A DNA stretch of 64,000 bases from Allobacillus halotolerans (GTDB lineage: Bacteria > Bacillota > Bacilli > Bacillales > Alkalibacillaceae): NCBI RefSeq assembly GCF_028743495.1, contig NZ_CP117968.1; one strand, written 5' to 3'. A model generated the notes under the pieces. The model had not been told where the DNA came from. It made no database searches and saw nothing but the letters and a program-made list of their open reading frames with translations. The position numbers and the translations under genes are program-made. This document shows, piece after piece, positions 8,460-17,735 of the stretch. Every line of letters begins with the position of its first letter. Positions within the stretch are counted from its first letter, which is position 1.

Positions 8460-10214
8460 TTATGCTTTATGACTCTTGGTTTTAGCTTTCGCTAATTGAC
8501 CGCCTTCATCCATATACTTCTCGATCCCTTCAGCAGCACGATAAGCCAAGGCTCCAATCGTTGGTGTCGGGTGGTGGCTACCAAACTGTGGGAAAGCGGA
8601 TCCACCAACTACGAATAGGTTGTCTACATCCCACATTTGTAGATAGTTGTTTACCGCAGAAGTTTCTGGATCATCTCCCATGACCACACCACCAGTATAG
8701 TGTCCACCTGCATACACATGGTCGAACTCTTCTGGTAATGCGTCTTCTTCAACAATGTCGGCGCCCATCTCTTCCATGATCTCGCGACACTTTTCTACAC
8801 CGAACTTACCGATATTTCTTTCGTTTTCACCGAATTTATATGTTGCTCGTAATAACGGGTCACCATATTCATCCGTATAATTCGGATCCAGGTCCAGATA
8901 ATTATGCCAATAAGACATTGCAGTTGCAGTATACCAGATATGCAAACCTCTGTAAGCATAGAATAATGAATCTTCTTTGAATTTCTTACCCCAACGTGGT
9001 GTATCGCTTGGGACAATATAGTTACTTTTGATTGCGGCGTCTCCATACTGTCTTAATTCAATTGCGCCTCCACCGATGAAATCTAAGTCGGAATGGTCGA
9101 AGTTATCTGCCGCATAATCATTGACAGCAGCACCAAGTGCACCGGCACCCATATATAAATTAAACCGTTTGTTTTTGAAAAATCCTCTTGCACCATGGAA
9201 AGCTGAATTATATTGACCATTAAAATTACGACCGATGACTCCTTTTCTCGTTTCAGGGTCATACTGCTCACCGATACCGGACAACATCAATAGACGGTTA
9301 TTGGTAAATGCGAAAGCAGACAATACGACTACATCTGCTGGCTGTTCGAATTCCTCACCTGTTTCTTCATCTACATACATGACACCTGTTGCTTGTTGGT
9401 TCCCACTATCATATAAAACTCGTCTAACGTAAGCGCGCGTACGGAGTTCAAAATTATCATGCTCCAAAGCAGTCGGGACAACGGTAGCGATTGGGTCTGA
9501 TTTTGCTGAGAAATCACACCCATGTCTCGTACAGAAAGAACAATACATACACGCATTCAATGTTTGTCCGTCCGGATTCGTATAATTTTGTGACATATTT
9601 CCTGCAGCAATTTGAAAAGGGTGTAAACCTAAATTGCTCGTTGCATCTTTAAATAACTTTAATGGCGGTGTCTCTTTTAATGGAGGGTTTGGCCACTCAT
9701 TTTTCCGCTTCGGTGCCAACGGATCTTGCTCACCGGAGATACCGGCCATTTTCTCCCACTTATCATAGTACGGTTCCATTTCTTCATAAGTAATGCCCCA
9801 ATCCTGCAGATTCATATCTTCAGGAATTTTATCTTCACCATATCTTTCAATTGTTTTACTTCTCATTTCAAAATCATAAGGCCAGTAACGATACGTAGCT
9901 CCAGCCCAGTGAACACTAGCACCTCCGACATCAAATCCGAGCTGCATTTGTTCTCTTGTTCTGATCGGGAGTGCCGTCTCGCCGATTTCGTTTCTAGAGG
10001 TAACTGTATCGCTTGATAATGGTTGCATAATTTCATAGCGACTATCGTATTTCAGTTCGTCTTTTTGACCGATGTAATCGCTTCGGTCTCTATGGTCGCC
10101 TCGTTCCAATGCAACGACATTCTTTCCCGCTTTGGCCATTTCAGCACTGATGATTCCACCAGCCCAGCCAACTCCAACAACTACAACATCGACTTTATCA
10201 AGTTTTGTTGCCAT
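8460..10214 (-). CDS. GMC family oxidoreductase (gluconate 2-dehydrogenase-type large subunit)
   Basis: A 584-residue FAD enzyme. The dinucleotide-binding motif VVVGVGWAGG is at residues 11-20 with the ALERG strand end after it. A Cys-rich stretch CMYCSFCTRHGC lies near residue 220. The C-terminal GMC region holds GGSAFPQFGSHHPTPTIGA, with the paired-His motif near residue 550. These enzymes oxidise sugars or alcohols and pass electrons to the respiratory chain. It starts directly after the stop of the twin-arginine partner and probably leaves the cell bound to it, having no signal of its own. The substrate is unknown. Confidence 0.9.
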   Translation of the reverse strand: MATKLDKVDVVVVGVGWAGGIISAEMAKAGKNVVALERGDHRDRSDYIGQKDELKYDSRYEIMQPLSSDTVTSRNEIGETALPIRTREQMQLGFDVGGASVHWAGATYRYWPYDFEMRSKTIERYGEDKIPEDMNLQDWGITYEEMEPYYDKWEKMAGISGEQDPLAPKRKNEWPNPPLKETPPLKLFKDATSNLGLHPFQIAAGNMSQNYTNPDGQTLNACMYCSFCTRHGCDFSAKSDPIATVVPTALEHDNFELRTRAYVRRVLYDSGNQQATGVMYVDEETGEEFEQPADVVVLSAFAFTNNRLLMLSGIGEQYDPETRKGVIGRNFNGQYNSAFHGARGFFKNKRFNLYMGAGALGAAVNDYAADNFDHSDLDFIGGGAIELRQYGDAAIKSNYIVPSDTPRWGKKFKEDSLFYAYRGLHIWYTATAMSYWHNYLDLDPNYTDEYGDPLLRATYKFGENERNIGKFGVEKCREIMEEMGADIVEEDALPEEFDHVYAGGHYTGGVVMGDDPETSAVNNYLQMWDVDNLFVVGGSAFPQFGSHHPTPTIGALAYRAAEGIEKYMDEGGQLAKAKTKSHKA

Positions 10215-10985
10215 CTATAAATTACCTCCTTGGTATTCCTTCAAGCTCATCGGTTCTTTAGATAAGAACTCTTCCGCATCGATTTCATTCGCCCAGCCCA
10301 TCCGAGGACCAGGATATTCAATCATTTTCCAACCTTGCATATCCTTATTTCCACCATAAACCGGATCAGAATACACACCTTCAATCGTTGTCTGACGCAA
10401 GAGTTCAAAGAATATACTTGATTGTACACCCTTCAATTTGATTTCATTCGCTTCAAACTTACGAAGGATCTCATCTTGTTGTTCGCCTTCAAGTTCAGCA
10501 AATTTACTTCCGAAATCCTTTTGACTTACCTCTTGCATTTTTCTTAATCCATGTAGGAATACTTCTCCACGATTAAGTTTCGTCTGAAGACCATATTCAC
10601 CTGATTTTTGAGGTTGGAAAGGTCCCTTCATATATGTTTTGGCATTGTAACCGTAATATCCAGCCAACTGTTTATCAATAAAATATGGTACACCTAGCTT
10701 AATCGCTCCTGGACCATTTTCATCTTCTGGATAAATTCGCTCACTAGCATAAGCTAATGTTTCAAAATCCTCACGACGCTTAAAGAAAGTACGAGCATTT
10801 TGCAGTTGTTCTACTTGATCGCTATTCGCTCCTTCCTCAGCCGTATCGAACTGACCGAATAGACCACCTAGTACTAAACCACCGGCTACACCACCAGCCG
10901 CATAACCTGATTTCTTAAGAAAATCCCTCCTAGAAGCATTCTCTGGCTCTTCTGTATGGCCTTTGTTTTGATCCTTGTCCACCAT
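10215..10985 (-). CDS. Gluconate 2-dehydrogenase subunit 3 family protein, twin-arginine signal
   Basis: A 256-residue protein with the Tat signal SRRDFLKKSG at about residues 19-28, followed by a Gly/Ala-rich hydrophobic stretch. The body matches the gluconate 2-dehydrogenase subunit 3 family (small subunit of membrane-bound FAD dehydrogenases). GGAGGGGG before the ATG at 10985 favours that start over the one six codons upstream. Its stop TAG is directly followed by the ATG of the GMC subunit. The Tat signal, the adjacent catalytic subunit and the downstream tatA together suggest a piggy-back exported complex. Confidence 0.88.
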   Translation of the reverse strand: MVDKDQNKGHTEEPENASRRDFLKKSGYAAGGVAGGLVLGGLFGQFDTAEEGANSDQVEQLQNARTFFKRREDFETLAYASERIYPEDENGPGAIKLGVPYFIDKQLAGYYGYNAKTYMKGPFQPQKSGEYGLQTKLNRGEVFLHGLRKMQEVSQKDFGSKFAELEGEQQDEILRKFEANEIKLKGVQSSIFFELLRQTTIEGVYSDPVYGGNKDMQGWKMIEYPGPRMGWANEIDAEEFLSKEPMSLKEYQGGNL

Positions 10986-11525
10986 AATGAACCCCCTCCA
11001 CAAAGATTAATTGACTAAAATTAATATTTATTTATTTTTAAACCTATATAAGGTTTAAATCACTAACTCAAAAAGAAAGCTCCTAGGTAACTATGAATCA
11101 TCACCCAGGTTTCAATTCGTTTATAAACCGGTAACAATTTAATCCTCACGTGTCTTTCTACTATGTAAGAACACCATAGTGATTTAGCTGGCTCGTCAAC
11201 TAATTTAAACAGCCAAACGCCCCCAATTATTAGACAAAATTGGCAAAAAAACAAGTCTTTTCGAGCCTTTATAGGGTAGCATACCCAGAAACCAAGCTCA
11301 TTAAACGAAAAAAATGGTAAAAAGTAATTAAGGATATTGGCACAAAAAAAGGATTTGTTTTACTCTCAAAACAAATCCTTTTCGGTATTGTAAATTTGCT
11401 ATTTTAGATCATCTTGCTCGATTAATAAATGATCAACTTATATCTTTTATATCTCTCCAACCATAAACAAGTTCGTTTAACACTTTGCCCATTATTTCGC
11501 CCATGAGTCTCTTTTATTTCGCTTT
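10986..11525. other. Intergenic region, no clear gene
   Basis: An AT-rich gap. It contains the promoter side of the oxidoreductase operon, a strong inverted repeat at 11344-11382, and a weak 23-codon frame on the minus strand near 11434-11505 that could be a gene remnant. A 63-codon frame at 11063-11254 has no ribosome binding site. I see no supported gene here. Confidence 0.5.
11344..11382. terminator. Bidirectional terminator-like hairpin
   Basis: AAAGGATTTGTTTT and AAAACAAATCCTTT form a perfect 14-bp stem with a 6-base loop. A- and T-runs flank it, so it could stop transcription from either side. Confidence 0.7.
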
Positions 11526-11804
11526 TTAAATAGTATTGTTATACATTAAAAGCTTTAAGATTTCTGCACCTATTAATATGACTGCCAATAAAAAACATTG
11601 TGTCGCATATTTGGCATTCTTTATTCTCGCAAAATGTATCCCCTTTGTTATAAAGAATAAAATTGCCGAGAATTGGATCACTTCTGCATAAATGATAGCG
11701 TTCTGTCGGTCTAAAAGCATAAAAATTAAACTGATTACACTAACGGTTATGAATATAATATCCAGTTTAGAAAATTTTCTGCCTACAGATTTATTTACTT
11801 TCAT
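11526..11804 (-). CDS. Small membrane protein, unknown function
   Basis: A 92-residue protein with three hydrophobic helices (about residues 13-32, 38-54 and 68-86) and a basic N-terminus. The ATG at 11804 has AAGGAG 8 bases upstream. I do not recognise the family. It lies 55 bp downstream of the S41 peptidase in the same orientation and could share its transcript. Confidence 0.7.
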   Translation of the reverse strand: MKVNKSVGRKFSKLDIIFITVSVISLIFMLLDRQNAIIYAEVIQFSAILFFITKGIHFARIKNAKYATQCFLLAVILIGAEILKLLMYNNTI

Positions 11805-11859
11805 TCGGCATCTCCTTACTATAAAATTTCAATTTTCCAATCGATTGATTTATAGTTCT

Positions 11860-13131
11860 TTATGTTCTTGCTAATATTTCCATCGCTTTTTCCATATCCA
11901 CATCGTTATAGATATGTTCTGGTGTCCAAGGAATATAAATATCAGGCTTAATGCCTGGTTCAGCATCGAGTTCACGGTAATCTATTTGATCCATTCGGGA
12001 TGTACCGTACATTAATTTAAATTGATTGTCCCAAATTATCTCCGCTAAATTTGAATAGTCATTGACCCCCATCGTTGGACGACCGATGACCTTGGTCTTT
12101 GGAGATTGTATGCATAAATAAACAAATATATCTCCTGCACTACCGCAGTAGTTGTCAGTCAAGACAATAATATTTTTTGGGAAGTCAGCACCTGTTATTT
12201 TATATGTATCTTCATCGCTTTCATTGATAGAGTTAATAAATCCTTTGCCGCGATACTTTTCCCACGTTTCTTCCTTCCAACGCTTAAGACTCTCACGATC
12301 TGCTTTCTTATCGATATTCTTCAGTTCTTTATCAATCGCTTCAATCATTAAATCTGCATTCCGTTTTGTATAGTTTACCTTCATTTTATAGAAACTGAGG
12401 TCAATTTTGTTTTTTTCGTCCGGGTACAGGTATCTCTCCAAACCTTTGAAAGCGAATGTGCTACCGCCTAGATTCGTCCTAACATCAATGATTAAATTCG
12501 ATGTGGATTCTAAAGATGCTTTATGCTTATCAAGCAAATAATCAATCGTCGATGGCTCAAAAAAGTCAGATAATGTCATGAGTAACGTGTCATTTCCGAT
12601 GTATTCAATGGTGTGTTTCGGTTTGTATGCTTCCTTTTCATACTTCTTTAACGTTATATTCCTTTTGTCTCCTGCATGAAAAACCTCTACGTCATGATAT
12701 TTTGAAATCACCTTGCGCCAATCTTCACGTTCTGCCTTAGACTCCATCAATTCACGCTGATGCTTTTCTACTAACTCCAGCACTGGAATCTGATTAAGCG
12801 ACAGAATGGAATCACCCAATTCCAATCGTTTTTCGCTGGTGACCGAGGTGACATATAACCGATCTTTATAACGCCTTACCCTGAAACCATTATCGTAGTT
12901 TTTCTGAGAATCGCTTTCAACTAGACTAAAAGATAAATGCGGATCTTGAAAATCTAATAAATATTCTTGTACGATCTCCATAAAAACATTTGCGGTTAAT
13001 ATCCCTTGTTTCTCCATACTGCTAATCTTAGTTTTATAAACATTCGGTTGGTCCCAACCTCGCTTGTCTGTGTATCCTGCATAGTCATGATGCATAATGG
13101 ATATAATTTCTTGAAATATCTGCGTGTACAT
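11860..13131 (-). CDS. S41 family peptidase (C-terminal processing protease-like)
   Basis: A 423-residue protein whose C-terminal half is an S41 peptidase domain. LIIDVRTNLGGSTFAF (near 240) is the family's substrate-binding strand. NYCGSAGDIF (near 330) carries the likely nucleophile Ser, and GRPTMGVNDYSN follows. There is no signal peptide, so it appears cytoplasmic, unlike CtpA. The PDZ region is not obvious; an RVRRYKDRLYVTSV segment may be a divergent one. The ribosome binding site is weak (GGATG). The same-strand neighbour upstream is a DUF2332 protein 23 bp away, so the two are likely one operon. Confidence 0.82.
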   Translation of the reverse strand: MYTQIFQEIISIMHHDYAGYTDKRGWDQPNVYKTKISSMEKQGILTANVFMEIVQEYLLDFQDPHLSFSLVESDSQKNYDNGFRVRRYKDRLYVTSVTSEKRLELGDSILSLNQIPVLELVEKHQRELMESKAEREDWRKVISKYHDVEVFHAGDKRNITLKKYEKEAYKPKHTIEYIGNDTLLMTLSDFFEPSTIDYLLDKHKASLESTSNLIIDVRTNLGGSTFAFKGLERYLYPDEKNKIDLSFYKMKVNYTKRNADLMIEAIDKELKNIDKKADRESLKRWKEETWEKYRGKGFINSINESDEDTYKITGADFPKNIIVLTDNYCGSAGDIFVYLCIQSPKTKVIGRPTMGVNDYSNLAEIIWDNQFKLMYGTSRMDQIDYRELDAEPGIKPDIYIPWTPEHIYNDVDMEKAMEILART

Positions 13132-13154
13132 ATGTTCACATCCTATAACAGAAT

Positions 13155-14198
13155 TTATGGAGTTAAGGTGTTAGAAGTTATGTGCCAATCAAACCACCTT
13201 CCATGCCCATCTGTATCACCAATAATCTGTGTCTGGGGTTTTCCATCTATAATGGAATCGACGCGAAGTTTTCTGTCGTAAATATTATTATAAATATGAA
13301 AAACGTCCCTGTTTCTCCCTATTTCATTAACCTGATCCAACAGTTCACTTTTAGCCGCTTCAGGCATTTGATTGGCCACGTGCGTATGAAAGATGCAAAC
13401 TGCTGTATGAGCAGGAACTTCTTTTATTACTTTGGGAAGTAAAGCCACACCATCTCCTTCTATCAAATTAGGTGGCGTTATCCGTAATAGTTTAACTGCA
13501 TTTTCAAGGTTTTTTAGTCGTTCTTTATGTTCAGGCCAAATAAGTGCTTTTAACCATAAATATTCGTCTTCATCGGTAAGATTGGTAATGTTTAAGTCTA
13601 TTCCCAGTCGATCATTGACTGGTGGGATTGATGTTAATAATTCATAAGGTATTTCACCATTACGTACCATGGATGTTAAATGAACAGTGGAATTTTGATT
13701 GCCAAAGACTTGCTCGTCCCCATAAGAATAGGAATAATGATCCCATAGCAACTGCAATCCTGCACTTGTCCCGATTTCTATGAGTGAAAGTGGTCTCTTG
13801 ATCTGGTTGTATATATAACAAAACACAGGATACAGATAGGCACATCGCCGTACCTCATTTGTTTGGACTAGCTTCTTTCCTAAGATGGCCTTTATTTTAT
13901 CTTTATTTTTCATGCAAAAATCTTTTAAAAAAGGAAAGGGATTATCCTCTCTACTCACCTGATCGACGATGCTAGGATAGAATTCCTTCAATTCATGTTC
14001 CTCACCTTGTAGCAACAAATAATGAACAGCGCCAAAAAGTAAGTTAGGGATCGGTTGCCCTTCTCTTGCATACATGCTTAAATCCAACAATTCATTATCT
14101 GTTGCAATTTGGTTCGATAAATTTTCATAGAGATCACTCGATCCGTGACATTCTAATGTAGCAAAGTTCTTAAATCGTTCAGCGATCCTTTGGGACAT
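13155..14198 (-). CDS. DUF2332 family protein
   Basis: A 347-residue protein matching the DUF2332 family of Firmicutes and Actinobacteria. Typical segments are PIPNLLFGAVHYLLL (near 50), EVRRCAYLYPVF (near 115) and SLIEIGTSAGLQLLWDHYSY (near 138). The last resembles motif I of Rossmann methyltransferases, and FHTHVANQMP occurs near residue 270. Function is not established; a methyltransferase-like fold is an inference. GGAGGGG precedes the ATG at 14198. It is probably co-transcribed with the S41 peptidase downstream. Confidence 0.82.
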   Translation of the reverse strand: MSQRIAERFKNFATLECHGSSDLYENLSNQIATDNELLDLSMYAREGQPIPNLLFGAVHYLLLQGEEHELKEFYPSIVDQVSREDNPFPFLKDFCMKNKDKIKAILGKKLVQTNEVRRCAYLYPVFCYIYNQIKRPLSLIEIGTSAGLQLLWDHYSYSYGDEQVFGNQNSTVHLTSMVRNGEIPYELLTSIPPVNDRLGIDLNITNLTDEDEYLWLKALIWPEHKERLKNLENAVKLLRITPPNLIEGDGVALLPKVIKEVPAHTAVCIFHTHVANQMPEAAKSELLDQVNEIGRNRDVFHIYNNIYDRKLRVDSIIDGKPQTQIIGDTDGHGRWFDWHITSNTLTP

Positions 14199-14259
14199 AA
14201 CTTCCCCTCCATATCGTTAGCTCCATTTTTTCCCAAAACACCATTCAACTTAGCTTCCA

Positions 14260-14802
14260 TCATTCATCTTTATTGTTTTTAGTGAAGCCAATTTTATAAA
14301 AAATCTTTCCGCTTCTCAGTAAATAAAACCCGAATACAAATTGAATCACTACCATTACGAGATTCTGAACAATGAATTGTGTTTGCTCGTTCGTACCTAC
14401 ACTGTTAACAGAAGATGTGAAAATGATATTGGATATAATCTGAAACGCTTTTGGAAGGGAATAGATGATTAAAACTAATCCGACCATCTTCATAAAAAGA
14501 TAAAATAATGAGCCAATCTTATCTTCGTCTTTCGCAGACAAATTGTTAAAGGCTAATTCCACAACGGCTTTTCCATCTTTAAGTAGGTAAAACCCAATGA
14601 TCAAAAGAATTACAGGGTACACGACTTGAAAAATTAGCGAAAAACGATAAGAACTTAAATTCTGATTCGTCATCATATCCGGTTGATTATAAATAGACAT
14701 AAATTGAAAAACCACCGGAGTAATATGGACTAAGCCCCAAATAATCGTAAGAACCCCGACGATTTTCAATCCAGACTCAAAAAGAGCTTTTGGTGGAACC
14801 AT
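14260..14802 (-). CDS. Membrane protein, unknown function
   Basis: A 180-residue protein with four predicted membrane helices (about residues 12-32, 55-72, 102-120 and 146-166). It reads as two repeats, each ending with a similar FYLLKDGK / FYLLRSGK stretch after the second helix of the pair. This suggests an internal duplication. GGGGGG stands 7 bases before ATG 14802. I do not recognise the family. It reads towards the DUF2332 gene, 61 bp away. Confidence 0.72.
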   Translation of the reverse strand: MVPPKALFESGLKIVGVLTIIWGLVHITPVVFQFMSIYNQPDMMTNQNLSSYRFSLIFQVVYPVILLIIGFYLLKDGKAVVELAFNNLSAKDEDKIGSLFYLFMKMVGLVLIIYSLPKAFQIISNIIFTSSVNSVGTNEQTQFIVQNLVMVVIQFVFGFYLLRSGKIFYKIGFTKNNKDE

Positions 14803-14824
14803 TTAAAGACCCCCCTTTTCACTT

Positions 14825-15125
14825 GGCTTTGTTAAAGTCCGTTGTTAATGATTCAATATCGGTTTCTCCACGATTTATCAGCGGCTTCGCACAGTTTATC
14901 GGCGACTCCGCTCGATTTATCGACGGCTTCGCTCGATTTATCGACGGCTTCGCTCGATTTATCGGCGGCTCCGCACAGTTTATCGACGGCTCCGCACAGT
15001 TTATCGACGGCTCCGCACAGTTTATCGACGGCTCCGCACAGTTTATCGACGGCTTCGCTCGGTTTATCAGCGAAAAGCTTTCACCCACAGGCAATTAAAA
15101 ATCAACACTAATCTTTAACAGAGCC
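14825..15125. repeat. MITE-like element with 21-bp tandem repeat core (copy 1)
   Basis: The ends are inverted repeats: the left end begins GGCTTTGTTAAAG and the complement of the right end begins GGCTCTGTTAAAG, with weaker inverted similarity for about 20 bp more. Between them are about ten 21-bp units of the form TTTATCGACGGCTTCGCTCGA, alternating with TTTATCGACGGCTCCGCACAG. A related element is at 58597-58949. Reading frames through it are artefacts of the 21-bp period. No clear target-site duplication is visible. Confidence 0.8.
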
Positions 15126-15233
15126 TTTGGGCGCCATAACTTTATTTATAATCATCGTACCACAAATCTAAATATTTTGAATTATATTTTACATTACTTA
15201 AATTCAAAATGTAATCGAGTGATTTAATAAAAA

Positions 15234-15266
15234 AACAGCTGCTATACACTATGTATAACAACTGTT
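15234..15266 (-). terminator. metK terminator
   Basis: AACAGTTGTTATACA pairs with TGTATAGCAGCTGTT across a 3-base loop, followed by TTTTTT on the minus strand, 17 bp after the metK stop. Confidence 0.88.
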
Positions 15267-15282
15267 TTCAAGAATCTATGAT

Positions 15283-16485
15283 TTAGTTATTTTCAAAGAA
15301 ACGCTTTAACTCATCTACTTTATCTGTACGTTCCCATGTGAAATCTTCATCTGTTCGTCCAAAGTGTCCGAAAGCTGCTGTTTTCTTATAAATCGGCCGC
15401 TTCAGATCAAGCATTTTCGTTATACCTGCAGGGCGCAAATCAAATACTTCTGGAATAACTTCAGCCATCCGTTCTTCAGAGACAGCGCCTGTTCCAAATG
15501 TATCAACATTAATGGAAACGGGCTGTGCTACGCCAATTGCATAAGCCAATTGCACTTCACACGTTTCAGCAAGTCCCGCAGCGACGATGTTTTTCGCGAC
15601 ATAGCGCGCAGCATAAGCGGCTGAACGGTCAACTTTCGTCGGATCCTTACCACTGAATGCTCCTCCGCCATGACGAGCATAACCACCGTATGTATCTACG
15701 ATGATTTTTCTTCCTGTCAACCCGGCATCCCCCTGAGGTCCGCCGATGACAAAGCGTCCTGTTGGATTAATGAAGATTTTTGTTTCATCATCCATTAACT
15801 CTACCGGAACGATTGGTCGTATGACGAATTCCATAATATCATTCTTGATCTGTTCCAATGTAATTTCTGGGTGATGTTGTGTAGACAAGACAATCGTATC
15901 AATACGTCCTGGTGTACCATCTTCTTTATACTCAACCGTTACTTGCGTTTTCCCGTCTGGTCGTAAATACGGAATCACTTCCGTACGTCGAACATCGGAT
16001 AAACGCTTCGACAGCTTATGAGATAGTGAGATCGGTAGAGGCATTAATTCTTCCGTTTCATTCGTTGCAAAACCGAACATCAACCCTTGGTCACCTGCAC
16101 CAATTGCCTCAATGTCTTCATCCGTCATTTGTCCTTCTCTTTTTTCATAAGCGACATCGACTCCAGCAGCAATATCTTCGGATTGCTCATCAATGGAAGT
16201 CAATACAGCACATGTCGCATAATCGAATCCGTATTTCGCCCGTGTATATCCGATTTCTTTCACCGTATCACGAACGATTGTTGAGATATCAACATATGAA
16301 GTCGTTGAAATCTCACCGGATACTAAGACAAGCCCTGTTGAAACCATTGTTTCACACGCCACTCGTGCATCTGGATCTTCTTTTAAAATTTCATCCAAGA
16401 TGGCATCTGAGATCTGGTCACTGATTTTATCCGGATGGCCTTCTGTAACCGATTCAGATGTGAATAATCTTCGTTTCCTTTCCAT
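15283..16485 (-). CDS. metK: S-adenosylmethionine synthetase
   Basis: A 400-residue methionine adenosyltransferase, normal length. It joins ATP and methionine to make SAM in the cytoplasm. Signatures include [20 protein letters not shown] at the N-terminus, [12 protein letters not shown] (near 120) and [20 protein letters not shown] (near 263). GGGAGG precedes the ATG at 16485. A SAM riboswitch with its own terminator lies upstream, giving feedback control by the product. It is divergent from pckA with a Nudix gene in between. Confidence 0.98.
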   Translation of the reverse strand: MERKRRLFTSESVTEGHPDKISDQISDAILDEILKEDPDARVACETMVSTGLVLVSGEISTTSYVDISTIVRDTVKEIGYTRAKYGFDYATCAVLTSIDEQSEDIAAGVDVAYEKREGQMTDEDIEAIGAGDQGLMFGFATNETEELMPLPISLSHKLSKRLSDVRRTEVIPYLRPDGKTQVTVEYKEDGTPGRIDTIVLSTQHHPEITLEQIKNDIMEFVIRPIVPVELMDDETKIFINPTGRFVIGGPQGDAGLTGRKIIVDTYGGYARHGGGAFSGKDPTKVDRSAAYAARYVAKNIVAAGLAETCEVQLAYAIGVAQPVSINVDTFGTGAVSEERMAEVIPEVFDLRPAGITKMLDLKRPIYKKTAAFGHFGRTDEDFTWERTDKVDELKRFFENN

Positions 16486-16621
16486 ATCTATTTCCTCCCA
16501 AGATTTATTACGGCACTCTCTCCTGGTCAGACGACAGCATCACTCTTCATACAGCTAGTAATCGAGTGATGTCAGAGACGTAGTTTTAATATCGATTGAA
16601 AACGAACGTCTTCAATCCAAC

Positions 16622-16786
16622 AAAAAAACCTCTCCCCTTTATCCATGACAAAAGGGAAAGGTGATTATCCGCCTTCCGCTCTTATCGTCCAAGGGACACC
16701 TTGCATCAGGTTAGCACCTGTCACAGCTTGTGATGGTTGCCGAGCTTCATCGGGCCTGTTCCCTCCGCTTTCTCTGGATAAGAGTT
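16622..16786 (-). promoter_or_regulatory. SAM (S-box) riboswitch of metK
   Basis: On the minus strand the aptamer runs from CTCTTATCCAGAGAAAGCGG through GAGGGAACAGGCCCGATGAAG and CTCGGCAACC to the closing GATAAGAG near 16679-16687. A terminator hairpin with arms around CCTCTCCCCTTT and AAAGGGAAAGG and a T-run (16622-16664) follows. SAM binding should favour termination. Confidence 0.95.
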
Positions 16787-16802
16787 ATTCCGTTTCTGCA
16801 TT

Positions 16803-16832
16803 ATCATATCGCTAAATAAGGGAACTTGTCAA
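16803..16832 (-). promoter_or_regulatory. metK promoter
   Basis: Minus strand TTGACA (16827-16832), 18-bp spacer, TATGAT (16803-16808), just upstream of the S-box aptamer. Confidence 0.7.
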
Positions 16833-16886
16833 TTTATATTGTCAATGATTAACTAATTCGACTTTACTGAAAACGTGAACGTCCAT

Positions 16887-17450
16887 CTACTGGTGCAGCG
16901 CTTGAATCTGCTTAATCGCACGAGCCATTGATTGGTCCGGAATTTCTGAAACATGTACCCACCTGACATCGTGATCTTCATCATTTTGACCGATTTCTGT
17001 CTCATCTGTCACGAAAAGATAACGGAAATCATAATGAAAATGACCTGGTTCGCCTTTTTGTTTATTCGTAGGGATGTAATGAATATTGACATCAAAAGGA
17101 TACAGCTGTTCTTTATGTACTGAATGAAGACGCACATCGATGCCTGTTTCTTCCTTCACTTCACGAATGGCTGCTTCCTCTGGTGTTTCTCCTGGATCCA
17201 CATGGCCACCTGGTTGTAACCATCTTTCCAACGATTTGTGCAACAGCATCAAAATATGATCCGGCTTATTCGGATGAAGCACAAATCCGCTACCGGTAAT
17301 ATGTCCCGGTGACACGCTTCGGTCGAATAATTCTTCGCGGTCTTTAGTGAAGGAAATAAGCGGTATGAGGTTCTCTGCCTCTTCAGGAAATTGGAGCATA
17401 TACGTTTGGAACTGTCTCAACGTTTCTTCTTTATTTGTTTTCGTTTCCAT
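16887..17450 (-). CDS. Nudix hydrolase
   Basis: A 187-residue protein with a complete Nudix box: G-H-V-D-P-G-E-T-P-E-E-A-A then IREVKEETGI, fitting GX5EX7REUXEEXGU, near residues 94-116. It is preceded by a segment with LLHKSLERWLQPGG. Nudix enzymes cleave nucleoside diphosphate-X compounds; the substrate here is unknown. A weak AGGTAGG site precedes ATG 17450. It sits between metK and pckA in metK orientation. It ends 55 bp before the metK promoter and is probably transcribed alone. Confidence 0.88.
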   Translation of the reverse strand: METKTNKEETLRQFQTYMLQFPEEAENLIPLISFTKDREELFDRSVSPGHITGSGFVLHPNKPDHILMLLHKSLERWLQPGGHVDPGETPEEAAIREVKEETGIDVRLHSVHKEQLYPFDVNIHYIPTNKQKGEPGHFHYDFRYLFVTDETEIGQNDEDHDVRWVHVSEIPDQSMARAIKQIQALHQ

Positions 17451-17616
17451 TGAAATAACCTACCTTTCAACAAAATCAGCTTGTGAACTTCTTAATAAAA
17501 GCATAACATGTTTACGTAAAATACGATATTTCATGAATAAACGACAGATTTAGAGTATGAAAGATAAAACAATCCATCAAATTTTAATAAAAGGTTGGTA
17601 AAGTACCTCTGAATGT

Positions 17617-17681
17617 TGTTATAATTTAGTCACAATTATTTTCACCATTAGTATGGATTAATATATCTAATGTGTTATACT
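17617..17681 (+). promoter_or_regulatory. pckA promoter and candidate CcpN operator
   Basis: An extended -10 (TGTTATAAT) covers 17617-17625. At 17671-17681 the sequence TGTGTTATACT fits the published CcpN operator consensus TRTGHYATAYW. CcpN represses pckA and gapB under glycolytic growth in B. subtilis. TATACT within the box could itself be a second extended -10. Confidence 0.5.
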
Positions 17682-17735
17682 AATAACCAGATTGAAACAG
17701 CACACTTTAACTTAAACGTAAAGGATGATGAATGA

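Noticed and set aside
11063..11254. 63-codon minus-strand frame
   Set aside because: No SD and no recognisable family, although GVWLFKLVDEPAKS looks slightly protein-like. It could be a remnant, but support is too thin.
11434..11505. 23-codon minus-strand frame reading MGEIMGKVLNELVYGWRDIK
   Set aside because: Protein-like but lacks a ribosome binding site and is too short to judge; it may be a remnant.
14790..15111. Open frames on both strands with FIDGFAR- or SINCAEP-type repeats
   Set aside because: The 21-bp period keeps several frames open at once on both strands; there is no SD, and the codons follow the DNA repeat rather than a protein family.
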